This document shows positions 1 to 9,900 of a DNA stretch of 11,771 nt, piece after piece. Each line of letters begins with the position of its first letter. Within the stretch, counting starts at the first letter, position 1. The notes beneath the pieces are model-generated. The model ran no database searches, had not been told where the DNA came from, and saw only the letters and a program-made list of their open reading frames with translations. This stretch comes from Cyclostephanos tholiformis (lineage: Eukaryota; Bacillariophyta; Thalassiosirophyceae; Thalassiosirales; Thalassiosiraceae): contig JALLPB010001002.1 in NCBI GenBank assembly GCA_036939975.1, positions 1 to 11,771 of the forward strand, in the 5' to 3' direction. Both the position numbers and the translations under genes were made by a program.

Positions 1-397
1 TAGTTTTATTTGCCTTGCAGCATAATATTTATTGTAATATTGTATTACCTCATCAAACATCTTAAAAGTGTATTGTGTACCCAATTCCCTCAACCTCACT
101 CTGCTGTGTAGGAATGGTACTACTAAATAATTTGGGCGCCGTAAAATTGGAAATAAGGATTACTATATTATGATTCATGCCGCGATGTTACACCTCGATA
201 GAGCTGTCAACGATGGCCTACCTTTTTCCATGTATGGCAAGTGGGAGAGGAGGTATGCCTCATCCAGTCTCACCTAGACATCAGTATGGTATCTTTTGAC
301 GGTACTGACCACATCAAAAACCACGCAGACAAGTAGAATCTGTCCGGGATCGTAGCCAGCCTTCTATGCACCTCACGCCGGGCCGGTGCATAAAAAA
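1..397. other. Upstream intergenic region, no gene seen
   Basis: The first ~180 bases are AT-rich with frequent stops in all frames. From about 180 onward the base composition becomes balanced, leading into the GC-rich first exon of the phosphatase-kinase gene. I see no convincing TATA box, RNA gene, repeat or coding segment. An ORF on the minus strand beginning at 829 enters this region, but it is the antisense shadow of exon 1. The stretch presumably holds the promoter and 5' UTR of the gene starting at 398. Confidence 0.5.
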
Positions 398-401
398 ATG
401 A
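366..401 (+). promoter_or_regulatory. Short uORF overlapping the main start codon
   Basis: An ATG at 366 opens an 11-codon frame (MHLTPGRCIKK) that stops with TGA at 399-401. The stop overlaps the proposed main ATG at 398-400 in an ATGA arrangement, in a different reading frame. If transcription starts upstream of 366, ribosomes ending here would sit on the main start and could reinitiate. This is visible in the sequence; a regulatory function is inferred and depends on the unknown transcription start. Confidence 0.4.
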
Positions 402-3400
402 ACGAACGAGAAGCCGGAGGTAACGTCGAGGACGATCCCACCTCGATCCACCCCGCGTCTACCTTGGCCGATATTTTCGACGAGGGGCGCCTGCAATCCC
501 GCCTTCAAGTCGTGCGCCACTACGTCTCGAGGCCAATACCCGAGCAACCGTGGAACGACGACGTCCCGGCCTACATACCCTTTCTCGACGACGGCGATGA
601 ATATTACGACGACGAGGAGGGCGGTGACGGCGGCGATGGAGGGGCGGGGGGGATTATCATCGGGAGCGCCCGCCACGCGGCGAATATCCCCCTGTTGAAA
701 TCGATGAACGTCGTCGCCGTGCTCAATTGCGCGTCGGGGGTGAGTTAAAATGTAGTTCTTTCCCGACGCCCCCCCCCCCAATGTGGGGCCACTTTTTTCG
801 TCGTCCAAATTGATCCCATCGCGACGCATTATTTAACATCGATACGCGATACACGCACGCGCTCTCGCGCCGGCGATACGCAACGCGCATGGTAAAGGGC
901 ATAGCCCGCCTCCCCGTGGACGAACTTCGCGAGTGCGGCATAACGTACGACTTCACCAACTGCCGTCAGGATTCGTACACGTATCCGATATTGCACGACA
1001 GGCGACGAATACCCGTCGCTCGACGGCCGTGCGAATCGGATGACGCGATCGTCGCCGCCGGGGGGGATAGGGGAATGGCCGACGCCGGCCGCGTCGCCGT
1101 CGATGTCGCGTACGAGGAACGCATCGTTTGCAGCGAGCACCTACGGGCATCCAGCTCCCTCTTCGCGGACGTCCGACGTCGGCGGAATGGGTGCGTCATG
1201 TTCTTCTGCGTGGCGGGACAGAATCGATCGGCCGTCCTCGCCGTCGCTACCTTGCTCATGCACGGCAAGTCGCTCGAGGGGATATTGAGGCACTGCGCGA
1301 GGCAGCGTCCGTTCGTGTTGGAAAACGTCGGCTTCCAGCGTCAGCTGGTCGAGCTCGAGGCGATAATCAAATCCCTGACGAGGGGAAGAGGTGGGGGTGA
1401 AGGTGGACCGATTTTCGCCCGCGATCGATTCTCGGGTCATTGGGATTTAATGCGGCAAGCGATATCGGTGACCAGATCCCAACAAACGAAGAGGGTTAGG
1501 ATGACGTATGGGACGACGGATGACGACGTGGAGGGAGAAACCATCATACGGTCGCCGCCGTTGCGCAGCGAGTCTGGCTATGAGGTCATGGCGGGGACGA
1601 AGGTCGAGGTGGAGCTATTGATCCCTGGCCTATGCACGATGGAAGTCAGTGTACACAAGGAGTGCACCATACCCGCTCTCAAAAATCACTTAGTGCAGCA
1701 CGTCAACGAAAACTTGCTTCGCCATGATAAGCGTCCGTCCAGAATTGCAAAGGCGTGGTTGGTCCTGGCCATGTTCGGCAGCGATGACATGTGGGATCTT
1801 CCGCTCGAAGGTAAGAAATTCTTTTGGGCGCTATTTCCATTTCTTTGAGTTCGGGTTGGCGTGACAGTGCGTGTTTGAGTGGAAAGCGGTCTGATGCTCA
1901 ATAGTCATTCTCATCATTTCATGTTTTACTTTTGCATCCTTGATCTAGTGGAGGCAGTAGAATTAAGGGTCCAATTGGAGCGGATGAAGTCAATGTTTGG
2001 TTTGAGTGCAAGGATGAAAGGTGAGTTTGATGAATGATTAGTATCTTTTTAGCTAAAGTTCGGCATCCATCCAATTACTCTCCCACTTCGGTGATAGAGG
2101 GCGAGCCATATATAACCTGGGACGATAGGTGTCGTTTCGCTTTGGTTATATTCTCTGTCGTCAGAAATCCAAATGAGTCGACGGATTCTTCGAACTCTGA
2201 TGTTGTTCCGGCGCTGTCGAATCAAGTGCCCTGGACATTTGTCCATGAAGAAAGGCCGAACGCTCCCGCGACGCTACTCGAAAACACACTTCGTAGCACT
2301 CATTTGCGTGCGTGGGATTTCGTCACCGGAAAGGCTCTCGCTTCTAAATTGCCAATCGTTTTCTCTTTCGCCGACGATCCCCGTGACAAAAGGGCGTTTA
2401 TGATGGTATCACGGTCAGCCGGGAGGCTCCAACAATTCCAGGCTCCTGGGGAAGGCGACATTCTTGGTATGGGCGCCAATGCTATCGTGCATAGGGTCCA
2501 GCTTGCGTTTACGCAAGCGGATGGAAGTCATAGAGATGAGAATTGGACTACTGTCAATATAGGCCTTGAGAATAAATCTTCCGTGAGTAATCAATCTAAA
2601 ATCACCGAGGAGGAAGAAGAATGGGATGCTGCCGTCAAGAGACCATTTAGCCTGGAAAAAATGCTAATTTTCCTCCAAAATTCAAGTGAAGCTGGCCTTG
2701 CTAAACGTCTCCGCCTTGCAAATCTTCTTAACTCTGACAAGAGAGTTCTCTACTTTTACGGTCTCGGGCTTGGGCTTTCTACGAACGCATATCAAAATGA
2801 GTATAAATTTGAGTTAATGTTATTGTCCAAATACGATGAAAATTTTTCTTCGTACACTATGCGCTGTTTCATGGAGGAATACATCACAAGCCTAAGCTCA
2901 GTGGCCGACCAAGACGTGAGGCTTTCGATTGAGAGATTGCAATCGGAATTTTCCATCACTTCGGTCAAGGTGTTTCTGGTCTCTCTCTTGAATGGTAAGA
3001 AAATCGCTGACTTATGCGCCGATCAGAGCAAGCTAACATGTGTTTTTTTTTCAATCATTCAGCTTTCAGAGATCTCACTCTGATGGGCATACAGGTAAAC
3101 TCGATCCTAATTGTCCGAGCTTCTAAAAAAAACTACGTCGCTTCACAGATATCTTTCTCTTTTGTTTAATAGGCTTTCGATTTCAATCATCTAAACAATG
3201 TTTTGGTTTCTCGAGACTACCAGAGTGTGAGACTCATTGATATTGACGGTAACTCTCAGGGCTCTGTAAATTACCCATCTCTTGAAGATGCTTTCGCAAA
3301 TGGTCGCAAATCTTCGAAGGTCCCTATACACCCTCCTCAAAAGCCCTGCCTGGATGTCGACTTGAATGTATTACTTCCCTCAGTAATCGAGCAGTTAATT

Positions 3401-3685
3401 TTGGGCAAAGGACGTGGGAGAAGTTTCGTAAGCAACACTCGAAGTGAAATATGGCGAGCGGATGAAGAAATGGCAAAGGAAATGATTGGAAGGATTATAA
3501 AGGAAAACTTTTATGGGATTGAGGATGAAGAAACGGATAGTGATCTGAAAAGCAAAGTAAGAACACATGTCAAGAAAGTGGCAGAATGGTTCTACGCATT
3601 ACTGAAGAAGAAACCACCGTGGACGAATTGGACACATGATATTTATGATGCCATGCGCTGCATTGATCACTTGCCTATTTCGTGA
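398..3685 (+). CDS. Dual-specificity phosphatase / kinase-like fusion protein (six exons)
   Basis: Splice model: exons 398-739, 898-1810, 1949-2020, 2053-2994, 3063-3094, 3173-3685. Every intron is GT-AG, phases match across all junctions, and the result is 937 residues. The ATG at 398 follows an A-rich context. The N-terminal ~84 residues are acidic and Gly-rich. Residues ~85-275 form a dual-specificity phosphatase domain: the typical opening IIIGSARHAAN, LNCASG, and the P-loop FFCVAGQNRS with nucleophile C218 and R224. D139 may be the general acid, but it lies ~79 residues before C218, so the domain holds an insertion. Residues ~340-442 may be a ubiquitin-like fold plus a helix. Residues ~577-870 resemble a divergent protein kinase: glycine loop GMGANAIV (581-588), beta-3 lysine VKRPF (K638), catalytic-loop-like DFNHLNNVL (D770, N775) and LIDIDG (D790) in place of DFG. 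The HRD His-Arg and the DFG glycine are absent, so activity is uncertain. The phosphatase call is firm, the kinase call good, and the substrates unknown. Confidence 0.75.
740..897 (+). other. Intron 1 of the phosphatase-kinase gene
   Basis: The donor is GTGAGT at 740 and the acceptor is AAAG at 894-897, in phase 0. Read-through hits an in-frame stop at 746-748. Splicing joins CASG to GIARLPVDEL, giving the continuous strand-loop expected in the phosphatase fold. The intron contains a long poly-C run near 767-780 and no strong polypyrimidine tract directly before the acceptor. Confidence 0.75.
1811..1948 (+). other. Intron 2 of the phosphatase-kinase gene
   Basis: The donor is GTAAGA at 1811 and the acceptor TTGATCTAG ends at 1948, preceded by a T-rich stretch. 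It is phase 1 and 138 nt long. Unspliced reading stops at 1846-1848 soon after the donor, supporting removal. Confidence 0.7.
2021..2052 (+). other. Very short intron 3 (32 nt, or 38 nt with the next AG)
   Basis: The donor is GTGAGT at 2021 and the acceptor TTTTTAG ends at 2052, in phase 1. Read-through meets an in-frame TGA at 2037-2039. A second AG at 2057-2058 would give a 38-nt intron in the same frame with two fewer codons. Alternatively exon 3 is skipped and a single 242-nt intron spans 1811-2052, which also keeps the frame. I cannot decide among these from sequence alone. Confidence 0.5.
2995..3062 (+). other. Intron 4 of the phosphatase-kinase gene
   Basis: The donor is GTAAGA at 2995. 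The acceptor ends at 3062 after a T-rich tract at 3041-3051. It is phase 1 and 68 nt long. Splicing joins FLVSLLN to AFRDLTL, which resembles the helix before a kinase catalytic loop. Confidence 0.7.
3095..3172 (+). other. Intron 5 of the phosphatase-kinase gene
   Basis: The donor is CAG|GTAAAC at 3095. The acceptor TTTAATAG ends at 3172 behind a strong pyrimidine tract. It is phase 0 and 78 nt long. It bounds the 32-nt exon 5 (3063-3094) on its downstream side and restores the frame into the catalytic-loop-like segment DFNHLNNVL. Confidence 0.7.
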
Positions 3686-3941
3686 TATCGTCTAGATTTT
3701 TTCTACTCGTATTTATTAATATGTTTTAAAACAAGCTTACGCCATTATTATGATACGAATAGCTAGGACAATAGTGATGTCATTGAAAGTCGCCCCTCAG
3801 ACAATCTAGTGCGAACCAAAGTGCCACATAAATGACACGATCATGTTCTCCATTTTGCATGGTTCCAAGATTCTCACAAGTATGTCGGCCTCCTACATTT
3901 ATAACATAGCATGAATTCTTAGGTAATAGTATTGGATATCA
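3686..3941. other. Intergenic gap between two convergent genes
   Basis: These 256 bases separate the stop codons of the plus-strand phosphatase-kinase gene and the minus-strand FANCI gene, so they must hold both 3' UTRs and polyadenylation signals. The DNA is AT-rich, especially 3690-3760. I see no clear AATAAA on either strand, no RNA gene and no ORF of note. Confidence 0.5.
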
Positions 3942-6900
3942 TCATTCGTCAAACTCCGCCTCGCCCTCTGACTCCGAATCCAGGTCTTCATCACTGCCAT
4001 CACTTGAGTTTCCCTCTTCATTGACCATATCAGCAGTCAGTTTCGAGAGAGAAACGACGTCGTCCCCATCATCGTCGTCTGTGGACTCATCTGCATCGAC
4101 CTCAATGACGCTTTCTTCATCGGCATCATCGTCATCGTCAACATCACTGCGATTTCTCTCGTCGATATCGACCCGTTTCTCTTTCTTCTTAGACTTGGAA
4201 TGTTCTGATTTTACCTTTCGCTTGGTTCCTCCAGACGATTTTTTTTTCGTCTTTGGTGCCTCCCTCGCTTTGGCATCATCAACTCTAGTGATGATGAAAT
4301 CTCTGCTGAGATTGGATACAACATGGCTCTCAAGCCACTCGCTATCCTCGTCGAGCCCTGATTGCTTTAGCTTCGAAGCGACCTTCAGCAGGGCATTGTC
4401 GAGTCTTTCTTTTTCAAATACGAGTAGTGCTGACGCCTTGCCGTGGCTTTCAATCTTGCTTTCAGCAAGGAACTTGCCTCCAGCTGTTTCCTGTTTCTCC
4501 TGTAGAGTGAATAGCAGCGCTGAGATCCTCCTCGTCAACGTAGATGTCACATAGTCAAGAAAATTCTTCGTCTCACTTGATGTCAGTGATTCGGGGTTAG
4601 TCATGAAACTCAGAATGAGTTTCACAAGTATTGTGTACATACGTTTGGTGTTCTTCAACAGCGTTGACGAGAAGCTGCCATCGATGACCAGGAATTCCGC
4701 CGATGGTGCCATTGCTCCAATCATCTTGGAGACCGAAAACAAAAGGCTCGATACAAATCTTTGTGCCAAATCTAACCCTCTAATTGGCATGTAAGGGATC
4801 ATTTTCAGTGTGACAAAGTCCGCATTGTCGAGTGCTCCATCTATCACCGATGAAATCGTGTGAGCGATGGAAGATTTTTCTCTTGAAAAATTGGCCTCGG
4901 ATGAATGAGCGGCAGCTTTGATCACTGCTAATTTAAGCTGTTTCTTTGTAGGTGAATTCTTATCAAATGTGACAGAAAAATGCTTCCCTATTTCAAGTGT
5001 TGCCGAAAGCGCCCAAGCTACCTGCGTCGGGATTCCAATCATGTGCTCCTTCTGAAGTCTTCCTTGGTGCCATTCAGGCCAGTTTTCGATTAGGGTCATT
5101 GGAAGTCCCATCCTCGACCTAGCTGCGCGGAGGCGGTCTTCTGACAAGCCGTCCGCACCAGGAAGGGGCACATGAGTGTTGCCATCGAGGCCACAGTTCA
5201 ATTTCATCGCCACACTTATTGCGGCGGAAGCGCAAGGGTTGCAGTCATTGGATTCGTCACTGTGACCCAAGCCCAATACTCCAACGACCTGATCCGCTCC
5301 ACTTACTTCAAACCCACGCAATAGGTGGACTCCCAAACGCTCCCGGCAGTTAGGTTCGCGAAGAGATTCTGCAGCGGAGGATATTAAATAAATACATTCC
5401 ATTGCCTCTCCGTACATGCAATTCGAAAGTAATTCAGAAAAGAGGCATATGTGCGCAACAGATGATCCTTTGGGGGTCTCGGTATTCCTCGGAAGGGAGA
5501 GAATAGGAACCAGTGTCTTCAATAACTCAATTTCTTCCTGAGGGACACAATTTGCACAACGCAAATCACCATTATTCAGCTGTTGGCAATGCTCCCACCC
5601 ATCAGCAGAACACGGGAGCGAGGTGGACGCTTTTCTCATAGAACTCGTTAGAAGGGCATTCACCCTCGATGCTGTGGAAAGTGAATGATTTGGGGCATCG
5701 AAAGCCATTCCACGCACGCAACACGTAAAGGCCCTTAACGATAGTTGTGCCAAAGATATGTTCGTCATGGATGCCGATGATGACCTGGAGGCAATGGCAA
5801 TAGACGTTTGTTCCAACTCATAACAGTGAGTACAAAATTCCACAAAAAGTAATGGTCCCAATGACAAAGATGCAGCGATGCGCATGGTAGATATTTCGTC
5901 CATAGCGCCGCCAGTAACGGCGGACCCGACAGAATTGCAAAGCGGCAGTGGACAAAAAGTTGCTCCAACTTTGACAATGGAGGATGAACCGCTCATCAGA
6001 AGAAGACTCTTGGTGATGACGTAGCGCCGGAAGGATAGACATTTCGCCAATCTTGCCGTTGCTCCACTCTCATTATCGACGTCATCCATGTCTTCGTCTG
6101 AATCAGCACCGTCGACAGCCTACGACATCAACAAAATTGTAGGTAGAAGTAAGAGATTTGATTTATTGAGCATCACAAACTAAGAAACCAAGCAAGTGGT
6201 AATCCCACAGATAAGAAGAATGCAGTGAGAGGCAGTTTACCATATACTTGCCTTTTTTGAGACTTGGGCTCCTGTCTTCCGCAACGACTCGGCCAAAAAT
6301 TTGTGGTTCATTGCAGGAGTTATGTTGTCCACGACATCTTCGATCAGTTTACGATTCTTGGCGATAGTTGTTTCGCTGACATCGCTTGACTTGACTTTCG
6401 TGAGGACTGCTATGCCATCTCCTACTACAGAGGCAGAGGACGATGATTTACGCCCCTTCTTCTTCTCAGTCGCCGTTGGTACGATTGATTGAGAAGATGT
6501 GTTGACATCGATATTTTTCAACTTGGTCTCAACCATCTCCTTTCTGGCTTCTTTCTTCAAAGCTGGTTTTCCTGTTTTCTGTTTCATTACAAAACTGGAC
6601 ATAATATGCGCCGCCTCGCTCATGGCATCAGTTCGCAGCGTGAAAAGGTCTTCGATTTCATTAGCCTCGTTACTGCCATCGTCATGCTCCTTTTCCCAAT
6701 TGCACATACCGATCAAGACGTCAGAAATAACCGAAATTAGTATCAACGTTGCCAACTTACATAACGCCATCTCTTTTGCACGCTGAGCATTATCGTTGAT
6801 GCAGAAAATTTCCTTGTTAGTTTTGGTCCATTTGAGGTACTCGTCGACGTCAGTACAACGTGCCATTTGAGAACGAATGCGGTACAGTGTTTTCCTCATT

Positions 6901-9900
6901 TCATTGTTTCGATCGCTATTGCCGTTGTTGTCATGAATGCCGTCATCGCCACCGTCATCGCATTCGTCGTCATCAAGAAGGGGCGTCACGGCAGCAGTTG
7001 ACGCCAGGAGAAATGCCAGAGGTTCATCTATACGATCCATCGCCTCCATGAGCAAGGTTTGACCAACTGAAACCTTGGCCTTTTTCTTCGTACCGTGCCT
7101 ATTAGTAACACCCGGTGGACGTGTGTTTATTAGCTTTTCAAATCGAAATGGGTTGCTCTTCTCTTCTGTCGCACTACTGCATTTTCCTCGTCCTATTTTA
7201 GAATCCCCCTCTGGCAACTCATCCTCGACATCAAGCTGCGACAGTCCGACACCAAGAGCAGCACGTTTCTGCCGTGCTTTGCGGTCGGTCAGCTCCTCCT
7301 TGGGAATGGTGACGTATCGCCCCAGTGATGATACCAATAATTCAGAGACAACACTTATAAGAGCATTCTGCTCCATTGGTGGAATCGACGCAACAACTTC
7401 ATTGTATGACCTCAACAGTGAAAACTTGGGCGACAGCATCCCCTTACTTCCCTTCGCCGTTTGCGATGTTGGAGAAGTAGAATCCTGAGTCGCCGGACTC
7501 AAATTGCTATTTTCATGGCATGGCACTGTTTTGGGCAGTAATTCCAACAACGAAGAGTAAACTTCAATCCTAACGATTTGTTGATGCTGCGTTAGAGATC
7601 TGCGCAAGCAACACTTGATATCATACAATATTGAACTCCACACGCTATTAGCCCTGTTGCTACTGGCATTACTAACACAATAACTGGAAGGAGAAGAGGA
7701 AGAAGCTGCCACAGCCGCAACGCTCAACAACATGACCAACAGTTTCACACCACATTTTTGTTTTTCTAAAACACCCGAACAATTCCCTCGCACGAAGAGG
7801 CATTTCTTCGCCATTAAAAAGGCTTGATTAACGTGGTCTTCCAAATCGTGTCGTTTCCACAACGACCCCGCCACTAGCTTTCGTCGAAGAGACGGCGACG
7901 ACGACGCAGTAGCCATCAGGAGCATTAATCTGCCCAAGGTGGGTATAACCCGAGATGCGACAATGGGCGACATCCCTCCACCAGATACACCGCCCAACGT
8001 TTCAATAATAGACGGAAGGTAGTTTGTCGTAAGGACAAGCGCTATTGTCATTCCTTTTTGTTCGATGTCGTCCCTGCCAAAGTCATCCTCGGCCCCACAG
8101 GTGTGTTTTTGATCATCGATCCCGATCATAGATGGATGAAAGCGCAATAAGTCCATTAGCAACGTCGCGTGCTCCATCGCGTTGGGTGCCATGCTAGTAA
8201 ATTTATCAAAGGATGTTCGTAGGATTGAGCGACAGAGCGCCGTATCGTCGCATCCTCTGCCATGGGACAAAAATAGCGATGAGGAGGAAAAGCGCGACGA
8301 TGACGATTGGTAGAAAAGGTAGCACAGGAGGAACCTCCCGATGGTCGCGACGGCACGAGGGGCCAAACTCGATATATTGCCATTTCTGTCGCTCCTGTTG
8401 CCACCGAAGGATGAAATATCGAGGTTCGGAGCCAAGACGGTGCTTGCCCGCATGGCAGCGACGGTGTTCCCTGCCACGGCGACGCCACAAGAGGATATAG
8501 ATGCCGTATCGTATGGCTCGTCTTTCTTGACGCAATCGATAAGTAAGAACCCCAATTGGCTCAAGGATTGGAGGATTGAGGATGCGCATCCACCGCCTCC
8601 ACCGCATGCCATCATTGCTCCTCCTCCCAACGTCATCGCATTCTCGCTCTCGGCGAATTGCGCAACGGAGAAGAGACAACGTAGTACGATCGGAATGCCA
8701 TTGTCGCCTTCAGAACCAAAGGCATGATCGCCACCGTCGCCATCACCACCATCGCCACCATCACGACCATCACATTTCTTCCCAACAACATTCATTTCCA
8801 AACAACGAATCAAACAGTTCATCCAAGGCCGCCCGCCGCTAACAGCGACGCTCGTATTTCTCTTCCCACCGAAGAGGACTTGGTCGAGCGCCCCTGTTCG
8901 CTCGCCACATCTGACGCGCAGCGTCTCCTCTTCTAGTACCAGATCGCGAATGGCGCTCAAAGCTGCGGTTCTCGTTCGCGGGACAGACGATGCCATCGAT
9001 AATCCCATAGCGAGCCTGAAGGGCGTCAGCCTGGCGAATCGAAATGGCCAAAATCGTCGCTGTCGTAGTCGTCGAATATTTTCTATTTCGTCATTGGTCG
9101 TATCATCGTCTTCGTCTTCGTCATCTAAGATAGAAATCTCGCCGGCCAACATCGATAGTAGGGCATGGCACAGCTCGGGATCGGAGCGCAGGCAATTACC
9201 GAGGTGGGCGAGCGACGTGTACCTCGCCCATCGGTATGCCTCCTCCCTCCTCAGACCCTCGACCCTCTCCACTCCCCCCCTCGACGTTTTCGATTTGTCA
9301 CCTCGCCCGTCGACGTTGTCGTCCCTGGAGACAGCACGATCGCCATCTTCGCATCGTCCATTGTCGTTTTGGTCGTCGTCTTCCAACGAATCAGCGATGC
9401 CCTCCAAACACATTAATCGCAAACGCATCCCCCGATGCCTGTCGCTCTCCTGGCCGCCTCCCGACGACGATGAGGTTGCGCCCATGGGAAGCAGGCCGAG
9501 CTGGTAGACCAACGGCGGCAATGAATCGAAGTAATCGGCGCCACCTGCCCGACGACTACTCCTACTACTACTCCTACTACCACTACTAACACGGCCCCCG
9601 ACTACGATCGATCGGAGGGAACGCAATCCCGATCGCAGCAGTGACGTATGTCGATCGACGTACTCGTAACGACATTCTCCTCGTGGCATCCATCGTTCTT
9701 CCTCGTCCTCCCTCACTTCCTCCCCCCCCTCCCGCCCTCCCGTCCAGATGCGACGAAACGACAGCCTCCCGCCGCCCCGTCGTGCCCCACCAACGCCAAC
9801 GCCGACCGCGAAGTCAACGTTCGACGACTCGAACTCGCGCAGCGCGGCGAGGACGGCGGCGGCGACCGAAGGACGGAGGTGTTTTCGGACGCGCGTCCCC

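Noticed and set aside
386..397. Reading the first exon from 386
   Set aside because: The frame opens there with GTG, not ATG. The first in-frame ATG is at 398, so the extra four codons are not used in the model.
314..829. Minus-strand 171-codon ORF
   Set aside because: It is antisense to exon 1 and intron 1 of the phosphatase gene, with composition typical of a shadow frame.
1000..1140. Hidden intron inside exon 2 of the phosphatase gene
   Set aside because: The segment is an insertion relative to typical phosphatases and an AG-like acceptor exists near 1133. However, the frame is open and no suitable in-phase donor was found, so it is kept as coding.
4021..4554. Plus-strand Ser-rich ORF
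   Set aside because: It is antisense to the acidic and basic tail of FANCI; the Ser runs come from TCA/TCG complements of Asp/Glu codons.
6235..6240. GTAAAC as the FANCI exon 1 donor
   Set aside because: It would be phase 2. With any nearby acceptor it gives the wrong frame or an immediate stop, whereas the GC donor at 6251 is phase 0 and fits.
6755..6760. GTAAGT donor-like site on the minus strand inside FANCI
   Set aside because: The frame stays open across it and the encoded ALCKLATLILISVISDVL matches a conserved FANCI helix, so it is coding.
8576..8842. His-rich plus-strand ORF
   Set aside because: It is a shadow of the Gly-Asp minisatellite coding strand in FANCI.
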